From: Opitutus sp. GAS368
Lineage (GTDB): Bacteria; Verrucomicrobiota; Verrucomicrobiia; Opitutales; Opitutaceae
Length of the DNA: 38,254 nt
Assembly (NCBI GenBank): GCA_945906965.1
Contig: CAMDRP010000018.1
Location: forward strand, 1 to 38,254
Reading direction: 5' to 3'
Under the pieces are notes generated by a model, which did not search any database, had not been told where the DNA came from, and was given only the letters and a program-made list of their open reading frames with translations. The position numbers were made by a program, and so were the translations under genes. Of this stretch, positions 23,759 through 31,494 are shown one piece after another (within the stretch, counting starts at the first letter, position 1; the number at the start of each line of letters is the position of its first letter).

Positions 23759-24526
23759 TTAAAGGCGGAAAAGTTTCGCGGCGTTTTCGTGAAGAATCAG
23801 GCGACGTTGCATGGCGCTGAGGCGGGCGCCCAGGACACGGCCCACGGTTACGCTGGTTTCTCGAATCGGTAAATCGGAACCGTAAAGGATGCGCTCGGCC
23901 CCGAGTTCTTGAACGGCGAAATCGAGAATCTCGGCTTCGGGATAAGCACCCGAGGTATCGACAAAAAGATTAGGTAGGCCCTTGGCTTCGAGGACACCGC
24001 GGTAGCCGCAGCCCGTCAGGTGCGCCATGATCACCCTGACATCAGGATGACGCCGCGCGAGCCACGCCGTATCGGCTGGATCGCTGTGAAAACGACGTTG
24101 ATGGATGTTGGTCTGGCTCCAGGTGTGTTGAAGTACGACGAGATTCCAGCGGCGAGCTGCAGCCATGACCGCGCCCATGCAGGCGTCGCGGGCGTTGTTG
24201 GAAATTTCCAGTTTGATACCCCGAAAACCGTGCTGGGTGACGCAACGCTCCACCTCGCGCTCGACCGCGCGTGCGCCGAGGGTGGGATTGAGGCAACAGA
24301 ACCCGATAAAATAATCCGGGTGCCAACGCTTTAGCTGCGCCGTTTCGTCGTTGATGCGGCGACATTGAGCGGCGCTGGGCAAACGTCCGTGGACGAGCAC
24401 ATCGCCGAGAGCGACCATCTTGACGATGCCATGGGCACGGCCGTGGGCGACCAGCCGGCGAGCGGCGGCAGGGGTCGCGCCGTCGTGCATGAAGACGGGG
24501 TGCGTGTGGGCGTCGATGATGCGCAT
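23759..24526 (-). CDS. Metal-dependent amidohydrolase (amidohydrolase_2)
   Basis: The 255-residue TIM-barrel hydrolase carries a complete set of metal ligands: HTH at residues 7-9 (IIDAHTHPVF), GIKLEIS, the strand VVLQHTWS, IMAHLTGCGY and the aspartate in ILYGSDLPI. Family members hydrolyse lactones, decarboxylate aromatic acids or act on pyrone carboxylates. It is the first gene of the minus arm, directly facing the divergent operator. Its ATG lies inside one arm of a 12-bp inverted repeat (24524-24535). Confidence 0.87.
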   Translation of the reverse strand: MRIIDAHTHPVFMHDGATPAAARRLVAHGRAHGIVKMVALGDVLVHGRLPSAAQCRRINDETAQLKRWHPDYFIGFCCLNPTLGARAVEREVERCVTQHGFRGIKLEISNNARDACMGAVMAAARRWNLVVLQHTWSQTNIHQRRFHSDPADTAWLARRHPDVRVIMAHLTGCGYRGVLEAKGLPNLFVDTSGAYPEAEILDFAVQELGAERILYGSDLPIRETSVTVGRVLGARLSAMQRRLILHENAAKLFRL

Positions 24527-24628
24527 GAAATTTCGCTACGATTGCGCTTGGCTTTTCCGAGGGGGCGCGACGGAAAACAGGGGCGCAATTACGGCATTCG
24601 TCCATTCCTAATCTTCCGAAATTTCATG
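24524..24628. promoter_or_regulatory. Divergent promoter region with nested inverted repeats
   Basis: The 99 bp between the two divergent starts hold two nested, exactly symmetric pairs centred on 24565: ATTGCGC (24541-24547) with GCGCAAT (24583-24589), and TTTTCCG (24553-24559) with CGGAAAA (24571-24577), each half separated by 5 bp. In addition both start codons sit in an outer 12-bp inverted repeat, CATGAAATTTCG (24524-24535) and CGAAATTTCATG (24617-24628). I infer an operator for a dimeric regulator that controls both arms. No clear -35/-10 pair was seen. Confidence 0.6.
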
Positions 24629-25657
24629 TCCACCCCTCCTTTGAACGACGAACAGATCGAAGCGCTCCTCTCGGAACCGACCTCCGGAGCCATCGCGACG
24701 GTGCGGGCGCTCGAGGGAGATTTCATGGTTTTAGGCGTGGGCGGGAAGATGGGGACGACGACGGCGTTGATGTTGCGCCGGGCGCTGGATGCCGCCGGGA
24801 AACGAGCCATTAAAGTTTACGGCGTGTCGCGCTTTAGCCGCCCTGAGGCGGCGGAGGCGTTGCGGCGCGGCGGCGTGGAACCCATCGCGTGCGATCTCGC
24901 CGATGCGGCGCAAGTGGCCCAACTCCCGCGCGTGACCAATGTCGAATACCTCGCCGGGCAAAAATTTGGTACCGACAGTGCACCTGGCGAGACGTGGATC
25001 CAAAACACGATCGTCCCTTCGCTTGTCGCCGAGCATTTCAAGGCCTCGCGCATCGTGGTGTTTTCCACGGGCTGCGTGTACCCGTTCGTAGCGGTCGATG
25101 GACCCGGCGCCAACGAGACGACGCCGGTGGCGTTTCTCGGCGAATACGCGAGCACCTGCGTTGGCCGTGAACGCGTGTTCGGACATTTCGCGCAGAAACA
25201 CGGAACACGGCAGTTAATGTACCGTTTAAATTACGCGGTGGAATTGCGTTACGGCGTGCTCGTGGACGTAGGCACAGCCGTACTACGCGGTACCCCGGTG
25301 GATATAACGATGGGCGCTTTTAACCTCATCTGGCAGGGCGATGCGTGCGCGCGGGCGATCCAGTGCCTCGAGCACACGGCTAATCCGCCGAAGATTTTGA
25401 ATATCACCGGATCAGAGAAGATTTCGATCCGCTTGGTGGCGGAGAAATTCGGCGCGATTTTCGGAAAAACTCCGGTTTTGAAAGGTACACCGGCCCAAGA
25501 GGCGTGGTTGGCGGATGCGAGCGAATCAATCCGGCTCTTCGGTCAGCCTACTAAGACCTTGGACGAGTTAATCGCGCTCGTGGCGCAGCATGTGAGTGCG
25601 GGTGGGCGCTTGTTGGGCAAGCCCACACATTTCGAAGCGCGTGACGGGAAATTTTAA
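24626..25657 (+). CDS. NAD-dependent epimerase/dehydratase-like SDR lacking the catalytic Lys
   Basis: The 343-residue extended SDR protein has the nucleotide loop GVGGKMGTTTALM (residues 37-43 for the glycines), the serine-containing strand VVFSTGCVYPF (S147, T148) and the site where Y-x-x-x-K is expected. There Tyr is present (Y174) but residue 178 is Cys (EYASTCVGRE) instead of Lys. RLNYAVELRYG is the usual substrate block. It may have a non-standard proton relay or act as a binding protein. It is first in the plus arm and 13 bp from the aldolase gene. Confidence 0.86.
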   Translation: MSTPPLNDEQIEALLSEPTSGAIATVRALEGDFMVLGVGGKMGTTTALMLRRALDAAGKRAIKVYGVSRFSRPEAAEALRRGGVEPIACDLADAAQVAQLPRVTNVEYLAGQKFGTDSAPGETWIQNTIVPSLVAEHFKASRIVVFSTGCVYPFVAVDGPGANETTPVAFLGEYASTCVGRERVFGHFAQKHGTRQLMYRLNYAVELRYGVLVDVGTAVLRGTPVDITMGAFNLIWQGDACARAIQCLEHTANPPKILNITGSEKISIRLVAEKFGAIFGKTPVLKGTPAQEAWLADASESIRLFGQPTKTLDELIALVAQHVSAGGRLLGKPTHFEARDGKF

Positions 25658-25670
25658 AAATTTAGCAGCT

Positions 25671-26726
25671 ATGACAATCTCCGCTATCCGATCTCACCTA
25701 ATCGACGGCCACGCAATCCCGGCGCAACCGTTGGCGCTCGATGCGCAGCGCAAATTTTCGGAGCGTCATCAGCGCGCGATCACGCGTTACTATATGGCCT
25801 CGGGCGTCGGCGGTCTCGCGGTGGGCGTGCATTCTACGCAATTCGAGATTCGCGAGCCGCAGTACGGTTTATTCAAACCCGTGCTCGAGTTGGCCGCGCG
25901 CACGATCGACGAAGAACTCAGGCAGATGCCTCGGCCGTTTATCAAAATTGCCGGCGTATGCGGTCGCACAGAACAGGCGCTCCGCGAGGCCGAGATCGCG
26001 CAAGGCTACGGCTATCACGCGGGGCTGTTGAGTTTGTCGGCGTACAAAAATGACACCGAAGACGAAATGATCGCGCATTGTCGGCGTGTGGCGGAAGTGT
26101 TTCCCGTTGTTGGATTCTATCTGCAACCCGCCGCGGGCGGACGTTTGCTCGGTTACTCGTTTTGGCGGCGCTTCGCTGAGATTGCTAACGTGGTCGCGAT
26201 CAAGATCGCGCCGTTTAATCGTTATCAAACAATCGACGTGGTGCGCGCCGTCCTCGAGGCAGGGCGCGATGATATCGCGATTTATACCGGCAACGACGAC
26301 AGCATTGTAGTCGATCTATTGACGCCGTTCACCTTCGAGGTGGGCGGTAAAAAAGTGACGCGTCACATCGCGGGCGGACTGCTCGGGCATTGGGGCGTGT
26401 GGACACATAAGGCCGTGGCATTGCTCAACGATCTCAAGCGCGCGCGGCAGAATGCCACGCTCGACGCGCAGTGGCTGGATACGGCGATCGCGGTGACGGA
26501 CATGAACGCGGCGCTGTTTGATTCGGCGAATAAATTTACGGGCTGCATTCCGGGTATTTTGGAAGTGCTGCGTCGGCAGGGACTCGTGCCGACGAATCTG
26601 TGTTTAAATCCGCACGAAGTTTTATCGCCCGGCCAGGCCGAGGAATTGACGCGCGTGGCCGCAGCTTATCCGGAGCTGACGGACGATGCCTTTGTGGCCG
26701 AGCACCTCTCGCGTTGGTTGAGCTGA
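25671..26726 (+). CDS. Dihydrodipicolinate synthase-family aldolase
   Basis: The 351-residue protein is a Schiff-base aldolase/dehydratase of the DapA/NAL superfamily and longer than DapA (about 290). The Schiff-base lysine appears in VVAIKIAPFNRYQT, the tyrosine in VGFYLQPAAGG, and the substrate loop GVGGLAVGVHSTQF takes the place of the T-T-G-E motif. Members cleave or dehydrate keto-deoxy sugar acids. The long C-terminal part (SLSPGQAEEL-like end) is family-typical for the uncharacterised branch. It is translated right after the SDR (13 bp), in one operon. Confidence 0.85.
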   Translation: MTISAIRSHLIDGHAIPAQPLALDAQRKFSERHQRAITRYYMASGVGGLAVGVHSTQFEIREPQYGLFKPVLELAARTIDEELRQMPRPFIKIAGVCGRTEQALREAEIAQGYGYHAGLLSLSAYKNDTEDEMIAHCRRVAEVFPVVGFYLQPAAGGRLLGYSFWRRFAEIANVVAIKIAPFNRYQTIDVVRAVLEAGRDDIAIYTGNDDSIVVDLLTPFTFEVGGKKVTRHIAGGLLGHWGVWTHKAVALLNDLKRARQNATLDAQWLDTAIAVTDMNAALFDSANKFTGCIPGILEVLRRQGLVPTNLCLNPHEVLSPGQAEELTRVAAAYPELTDDAFVAEHLSRWLS

Positions 26727-26732
26727 GGTTTG

Positions 26733-26781
26733 GGGCCGGTCGAACGGCCCAAAAAAACCGGCGCCGTGAGGGGCGCCGGTT
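26733..26781 (-). terminator. Terminator of the coiled-coil protein gene
   Basis: AACCGGCGCC (26756-26765) pairs with GGCGCCGGTT (26772-26781) around a 6-base loop. On the minus strand seven T follow. A second hairpin, GGGCCG/CGGCCC (26733-26750), lies just beyond, and may serve the converging plus-strand gene. Confidence 0.8.
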
Positions 26782-26802
26782 AAAGGAGGCAAACGAGGCG
26801 GA

Positions 26803-27615
26803 TTATCTCTTGGGCGCTTGAGCTTGGATTTCTTCGAGGCGCTTTTCGATGTCGGCCATCTTCTTCATGAGGTCTTGCTCGACCTTTTTGCGGTCGCTGC
26901 TGGAGACGATGCTCAGGCTGGCGGCGTCTTTGACGACGTTGGCGGGCAATGAGAGCAGGCGGGTGATGAGGCCTTGGTCCTTGAAGGAACTCAGGTACAA
27001 CGCGGTGATCTCGTGGGAGAGCTTCATCGCTTCCTGGGCGGCGGATTGGGTCGCTTGGAGGTTGTTATTAAGCTGCTGATTCTTCGCGAGCTCGGAGGTG
27101 AGGACGTTGCTGACCTGGTCGGAGATGCGCTGACTGTAAGCGGTGATGGACTCGCGGGTGAGGTTTTGGTCCTTGGACATCTCGGCGAGGATCGGGGAGA
27201 TTTTCTCCGTCATGCGCGTTGAAACTTTGTCGACCTGCTCATTCTGCATTTTCTCGGCTTCCTCGGGGGATTTGGGGAGCGGGTTGTATGGCTGGACCTT
27301 TTTGGCGATGGCTTCGGCGAGGGCATCCATGCGCTCGACGTTGAGCTTCTGCACTTCTTCGTCGGTGCGGAACAGGTCGGACTCGCGCTTGGCGATGGCG
27401 TCTTTGAGGAGTTTGTTGGTCGCGTCGAGGGAGCGGCGATTTTCATCGGACGACGCTTTGAGGGCGTCGTTCTGCGCGCGCAGCGGGGCGAGCTTGAGTT
27501 CTTGTTGAGCTTGGAGCTCGGCGACGGTTTTTTGATTCAGCCAGAACGCGGCGCCAACGACGACGACGACGATGACGAGAATAACGAGGAGCTGCTCTTG
27601 GAGTTTTTGCCACAT
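26803..27615 (-). CDS. Coiled-coil protein with N-terminal membrane anchor
   Basis: The 270-residue protein starts with a cytoplasmic amphipathic stub (MWQKLQEQL) and one hydrophobic span (about 10-27), then long heptad-rich helices (ELQAQQELKLAPLRAQNDAL; SDLFRTDEEVQKLNVERMDA; DIEKRLEEIQAQAPKR at the end). A Pro-rich break (VQPYNPLPKSPEEAE) divides two coiled-coil parts. No enzyme motif is seen. It resembles periplasmic or cytoplasmic scaffolding proteins only in a general way. Its orientation, N-in with the coils outside, is inferred from the charge pattern. Confidence 0.7.
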   Translation of the reverse strand: MWQKLQEQLLVILVIVVVVVGAAFWLNQKTVAELQAQQELKLAPLRAQNDALKASSDENRRSLDATNKLLKDAIAKRESDLFRTDEEVQKLNVERMDALAEAIAKKVQPYNPLPKSPEEAEKMQNEQVDKVSTRMTEKISPILAEMSKDQNLTRESITAYSQRISDQVSNVLTSELAKNQQLNNNLQATQSAAQEAMKLSHEITALYLSSFKDQGLITRLLSLPANVVKDAASLSIVSSSDRKKVEQDLMKKMADIEKRLEEIQAQAPKR

Positions 27616-27735
27616 ATAGAATAAGGGGTGGTAGATGCGATTAATAGGTTAGTAACGAAAGGAGGTGGAACGCAACGTCGGCGTGGCGCTTGGTTTTGCG
27701 GTTGTTTTTGCTTCGAGGAGACGCACGGTGGCGCC

Positions 27736-28062
27736 ATGAGTTTGAACCGGTTTGAGCAGAGAATCTTCGATTATTGGCAAGGTCATCGCGACGAGAGACA
27801 GTTCTGGCAGGAAAAAGTTCGTGGAATCGTGAAAGCGGAGAATGACGACCACGCGGCGGCGGCGCGATTGGACGGAGAGTTCTGGCGTTACTACGTGGAG
27901 CGCAGCGGGGTGGTGCCGGTGTTTAAAGATGCGGCGCGCCACGAAGGCATGAAGCGCACCAGTATGAAAAATCTCGCGGAACTGGTCATCCGACTGTGGA
28001 TCGAGCCTCGACCGAAAAAGAAAAAACCGGGGGATGCCGCTGGGATGCTGCCGGGGTTTTAA
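27736..28062 (+). CDS. Conserved small basic protein (108 aa)
   Basis: The 108-residue protein starts MSLNRFEQRIFDYWQGHRDE, continues with two long helices (FWQEKVRGIVKAEND; FWRYYVERSGVVPVFKD) and ends in a Lys-rich stretch (RPKKKKPGD). I do not recognise the family. Ordered helices with regular aromatic spacing and matching codon use make a real gene likely. An in-frame ATG at 27628 lies in sequence that looks like the divergent leader. It has no recognisable partner. Confidence 0.6.
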   Translation: MSLNRFEQRIFDYWQGHRDERQFWQEKVRGIVKAENDDHAAAARLDGEFWRYYVERSGVVPVFKDAARHEGMKRTSMKNLAELVIRLWIEPRPKKKKPGDAAGMLPGF

Positions 28063-28076
28063 AGCGGGTGGTGGGG

Positions 28077-28355
28077 TCAAGCTTCGTAGACAGAGGAGCG
28101 GTGGCCCTCGGCTACGACGACCACGATGAGTAGAGAATTTTCTAGCTTACAGAGCAGTCGCCAATCGCGCACGCGGCAGCTCCAGTAGCCGTGCTTGTCG
28201 CCGCGTAGGGGCTTGCCAAATGCTGCGGGATCACTCGCGCCGCGGATACGCTCATCTAGGTAGCGACGAACCTCAGTGATTGCGTTAGGACCGAGGTCGC
28301 GCAGCGCCGACGGTTCAATTCGGTAGTCCCAACTCACGCCACGCCTCCTCGCCAT
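28077..28355 (-). CDS. RelE/ParE-family toxin
   Basis: The 86-92-residue protein has the RelE fold pattern: WDYRIEPSALRDLG, RRYLDERIRGASDP, FGKPLRGDKHGYWSCRVRDW, RLLCKLENS and VVAEGHRSSVYE. It is an mRNA-cleaving or gyrase toxin by family. Starts are ATG 28355 or GTG 28337; the GTG is closer to the family N-terminus. Compared with RelE relatives the first helix is about three residues short (ALRDLGP instead of ALKxLRKLGP), which may weaken it. It overlaps the reconstructed antitoxin (28315-28622), which carries a frameshift. Confidence 0.75.
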   Translation of the reverse strand: MARRRGVSWDYRIEPSALRDLGPNAITEVRRYLDERIRGASDPAAFGKPLRGDKHGYWSCRVRDWRLLCKLENSLLIVVVVAEGHRSSVYEA

Positions 28356-28622
28356 TGAGCAGAGGAGTTTTGTGGGTGAGGTGATGCCGCCAGCGGGCAT
28401 CGGCGAGTCGGAAATCGATTTTTTCGGCTACTGCTGCATGGGGGCGGCGGCTACGCGCTCGAGACGGGCAAGTTTGGCGTCATCCGGCGTGGCGTCGGCG
28501 CGGTCGAGGGCGGCGGTGGAAATGAATTTAGCGGAGCTTACTCCGGCGCGGCGGGCGGCGGCGGTGATGCTGCGCTTGGCGGCCGAGGTAAGCCGGATGG
28601 TGGTGGTCTGCGTGGCGGCGAT
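28315..28622 (-). pseudogene. Ribbon-helix-helix antitoxin with frameshift and lost start
   Basis: From 28622 the frame reads TTTIRLTSAAKRSITAAARR, GVSSAKFISTAALDRAD and RLERVAAAP, then hits TAG at 28430-28428. After inserting one C in the 5-C run (28440-28444, minus strand) it continues as AAVAEKIDFRLADARWRHHL, THKTPLLNGEEAWRELGLPN and stops at 28315, overlapping the toxin as coupled loci do. The first codon of the conserved region is ATC at 28622, and no ATG, GTG or TTG occurs in frame between it and a TGA at 28710-28712. The gene looks decayed or depends on frameshifting and a rare start. Confidence 0.7.
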
Positions 28623-29013
28623 GAGGCACAGGCGTAGCTCACATGAAACGGTGTCAAGGTGGACGGTCGCGGGAGTGACCTGATTCGTGCGGGATATGCC
28701 TGCGCGCTGTCACACCCCCCAAAAAAAATAAAATCGCGTACTGCTCTATCGGCCTCGGCCTGAACTCGCAGTTAAGCCTGTTGGCCGATATCGAAATGTG
28801 AAATCGATCCCTAGTGATAGCTTCTTAGTTTGCGTGGGTCTTTATTTCAGCCAAGCAACGGCTCTGTTGCGCCTATATCTACGACTGCTCTTCTACCTGA
28901 TAACTTAGGCGAACACTTACTTCACTTTCCACAACTCCGCTGCCGTGGGAGAGATCGAATTCATAATCCACGGAGTCAGACGGAGTGGCGTGGAGTTCTC
29001 GACACTGGGCGGG
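28623..29013. other. Gene-free stretch between two toxin-antitoxin loci
   Basis: No coding region, tRNA or clear hairpin is visible apart from the upstream flank of the antitoxin relic. A short CCCCCC-AAAAAAAA junction lies at 28714-28728. The base composition is more mixed than in the flanking core genes, consistent with accumulated debris. Confidence 0.4.
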
Positions 29014-29313
29014 TCACGCAGCGTGGCCCAGACTTTGGGCGGGGCGAATTTTAGCAGTGAGCTGTTTCTGCTTTTTACCGAGCGCTCGGAAGTCGCACTC
29101 AACTTGTAGCCCGTGCCAGAACTCGGGAGTTTGGCCGAAGAACGCGCCGAAACGGATAGACATAATAGGCGTAATCGCGCGGTGACCTAAGACGATCTCA
29201 TTGATCGCGCGGGGCGCAACGCCGATGGCGCGGGCCATGGCGTTTTGGGAAATCCCCATCGGGCTGAGGTATTCTTTTAGCAGAATTTCACCAGGTGAAA
29301 TCGGCGGGTTCAT
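29014..29313 (-). CDS. higA: HigA-family Xre antitoxin
   Basis: The 99-residue protein starts [20 protein letters not shown], the classic HigA N-terminus, followed by the HTH core [33 protein letters not shown] and [12 protein letters not shown]. It is a DNA-binding antitoxin that represses its own operon. It is intact; a palindrome (ATAACG...CGTTAT) lies just upstream of its ATG. Its toxin 33 bp upstream contains an ochre codon. Confidence 0.88.
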   Translation of the reverse strand: MNPPISPGEILLKEYLSPMGISQNAMARAIGVAPRAINEIVLGHRAITPIMSIRFGAFFGQTPEFWHGLQVECDFRALGKKQKQLTAKIRPAQSLGHAA

Positions 29314-29317
29314 ATCT

Positions 29318-29334
29318 ATAACGTGTAGCGTTAT
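29318..29334 (-). promoter_or_regulatory. Palindrome between higB and higA, probable HigA operator
   Basis: ATAACG and CGTTAT form a 6-bp inverted repeat with a 5-bp spacer. The site lies between the toxin and the antitoxin, not before the toxin, so it would sit at an internal promoter that lets higA be expressed alone. Function is inferred from position and symmetry. Confidence 0.5.
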
Positions 29335-29345
29335 GGTCGGTTATT

Positions 29346-29624
29346 TCAAAGGTAATCTACGATGGCTACCTTGGCCGGGCCTTTTTCCGTCCAACAAAAA
29401 ATAATGCGCCATTGGTCGTTGATTCGGATGGAGTGAAGACCCGCATGATTACCTTTTAGGGCTCCTAGCCGGTTACCGGGCGGAACCTTAAGGTCGGCGA
29501 GCGCGCCGGCCCTGTGAATTTGGATAAGTTTTCGTAGAGCGACGCGGGTAATCACCGCAAATCGTCGATTTTTTTCCTCTTAGAAAAGCTCTTCCGAGTC
29601 GCGGTCGGCAAATGATTGGATCAT
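29346..29624 (-). pseudogene. higB: HigB-family toxin with an internal ochre codon
   Basis: Starting at ATG 29624 the frame reads MIQSFADRDSEELF, then TAA at 29582-29580 (codon 15), then EEKNRRFAVITRVALRKL, GALADLKVPPGNRLGALKG, SIRINDQWRIIFCW and VAIVDYL. Apart from the stop this is a normal 92-residue HigB in the correct frame and order (toxin then HigA). A GTG at 29555 could restart translation, giving a 69-residue N-truncated form that would lack the first strand and helix. I take the toxin to be inactivated. Confidence 0.82.
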
Positions 29625-29702
29625 AGCTGATGCCGTTGTACTGTAAAAAGTGCTGGGCTAGCCCAGTCCAGTCGTCTGATCCCTTTTGAAGGAGCTTAGT
29701 GA

Positions 29703-30599
29703 CTAGGCTCCCGCTAAGCTGTTGTGGGTGTTAAGGTGCTCGACGCCGGTGTATTTTTGCGACTGTTCGTCGGCGTGATAGCTTGAGCGGACCATCGCGC
29801 CGCTTTCCACGACACCAATGCCAAGGGCGAGGCCGAATTGTTTCCAGTGGGCGAACTCGTCGGGGTGGGCCCAGCGCTCGACTTTGAGGTGTTGCGGCGT
29901 GGGTTGAAGGTATTGGCCGATGGTTAGGATGTCGGTCTTGTCGGCGGCGATGTCGTGAAGCGTACGCTCGATCTCGGCCTGCGTTTCGCCAAGGCCGAGC
30001 ATGATGCCGGTCTTGGTGGTGAAGCCGCGGGATTTGGCGTGTTGGAGGACGGAGCGCGAGCGCTCGTAGCGGGCTTGGACGCGGACGGGTTTTTGGAGGC
30101 GCTCGACGGTTTCGAGGTTGTGGTTAAAAATATCGGGCTTGGCGTCGAGTACGGTGTCGAGGTCGTGGAGTTTGCCCTTCCAATCGGGCGTGAGGACTTC
30201 GATGGCGGTCTGGGGGTTGCGATGGCGGACGGCGCGGATGGTGGCGGCCCAGACGGCGGCGCCGCCGTCGACGAGTTCGTCTCGGGCGACGGAAGTGATC
30301 ACGCAATGGCGCAGGCCCATTTTGGCGACAGCATCAGCTACGCGGGCGGGTTCGCCGAGGTCGAGTTCCGTGGGGCGGCCGGTCTGGATGGCGCAGAAAT
30401 TACAGGAGCGCGTGCAGATGTTGCCGAGGATCATCACGGTGGCAGTGCCGCGGGACCAGCATTCACCGAGGTTAGGGCACTGCGCGCTCTGGCAGACGGT
30501 GTGGAGCTTGTGTTCATCCACGAGGGAGCGGACGGCTTGGTAGCCGGGGCCGCTGGGTAGTTTGGCGCGGAGCCAGGAAGGTTTACGCGTGGTGTCCAT
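29703..30599 (-). CDS. lipA: Lipoyl synthase
   Basis: The 298-residue radical SAM enzyme inserts two sulfurs into octanoyl-lipoyl domains. The auxiliary cluster cysteines are C36, C41 and C47 (CQSAQCPNLGEC), the radical SAM motif CTRSCNFC uses C62, C66 and C69, and the C-terminal serine that ligates the auxiliary cluster is in VRSSYHADEQ. Length is normal. It follows lipB after 111 bp on the same strand, so both steps of lipoate synthesis are probably cotranscribed. Confidence 0.96.
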   Translation of the reverse strand: MDTTRKPSWLRAKLPSGPGYQAVRSLVDEHKLHTVCQSAQCPNLGECWSRGTATVMILGNICTRSCNFCAIQTGRPTELDLGEPARVADAVAKMGLRHCVITSVARDELVDGGAAVWAATIRAVRHRNPQTAIEVLTPDWKGKLHDLDTVLDAKPDIFNHNLETVERLQKPVRVQARYERSRSVLQHAKSRGFTTKTGIMLGLGETQAEIERTLHDIAADKTDILTIGQYLQPTPQHLKVERWAHPDEFAHWKQFGLALGIGVVESGAMVRSSYHADEQSQKYTGVEHLNTHNSLAGA

Positions 30600-30710
30600 G
30601 AATGAAGGGGGTAGCGTGAACGGAGAAAGGGACGGGGGAAAGCGATTTAACGGCGGACGGCCTCGGGGGCCTCTGATTGAAGCAGAAATGAGGGCGACGC
30701 GAACGGTGGA

Positions 30711-31415
30711 TTAGGAAGCGTTGCCGGATGCGAGAAAGGCCGGCCAGAGCGCGCGAAATTCGCGGGCGACGACCGTTTTAACTTCGACGAGGTCGAGGGT
30801 TTGGCCGAGTTCGGCGTGGAGCGAGGTGACGGTTCCGTCGCTCGCGGCGATACCGCAGGGGACGATGCCGGCGAAGTGGGGGAGGTGGGCGTTAACGTTG
30901 AGGGCGAACCCGTGGTACGTGACCCAACGTCGAACGGCGACCCCGAGCGCGGCGACCTTGCGCGGACCGATCCAGATGCCGGTGAGGCCGGGTCGGCGGG
31001 TGGCGACGAGGCCGAGGGTACCGACGCTGTTAATGAGCACGTCTTCCAGAAAACGCAGGTAAGCGTGGAGGTCGGGGCGCGCGCTCAGCGACACAACGGG
31101 ATAACCGACGAGTTGGCCGGGACCGTGATAGGTGATGTCGCCGCCTCGGTTAGTTTTGACGACTTCGACGCCCTCGGCGGTGAGGCGGGCGGCGTCCCAG
31201 ACGAGGTGTTGTTCGGCGCCGGTGCGGAGGCCGACGGTGAAAACCGGATCGTGTTCCGTGAACACCAACGTGTCGCCGACCTCGCCCGCGAGGCGTTGCG
31301 CGACGAGCGCTTCTTGTGCGAGGCGGGCGGGCTCGTAGCGCGTGCGACCCCAATCGATGAGCGCGACGGGCGGCGGGGCGGCAGGCGGGATAATGTTTCG
31401 GGCGGACGCAGGCAT
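30711..31415 (-). CDS. lipB: Octanoyl-[ACP]:protein N-octanoyltransferase
   Basis: The 234-residue protein transfers octanoate from acyl carrier protein to lipoyl domains. Motifs are RGGDITYHGPGQLVGYP, the lysine in GPRKVAALGV, and the thioester-forming cysteine in GIVPCGIA. I use ATG 31415 because it lies just before a low-complexity leader that the family often lacks; an upstream ATG at 31451 would extend it by twelve residues. It is divergent from the nucleoside phosphorylase gene. Confidence 0.95.
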   Translation of the reverse strand: MPASARNIIPPAAPPPVALIDWGRTRYEPARLAQEALVAQRLAGEVGDTLVFTEHDPVFTVGLRTGAEQHLVWDAARLTAEGVEVVKTNRGGDITYHGPGQLVGYPVVSLSARPDLHAYLRFLEDVLINSVGTLGLVATRRPGLTGIWIGPRKVAALGVAVRRWVTYHGFALNVNAHLPHFAGIVPCGIAASDGTVTSLHAELGQTLDLVEVKTVVAREFRALWPAFLASGNAS

Positions 31416-31494
31416 CGGTTGATAGTGCGCGGATTTTTCAAGGCGGCGCAACTCCGGGCGTTACAGCTGGGCGGGCTTCGGCTAGCTCTGATTG

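Noticed and set aside
28714-28728. CCCCCC-AAAAAAAA as a terminator
   Set aside because: There is no hairpin upstream or downstream of the run on either strand.
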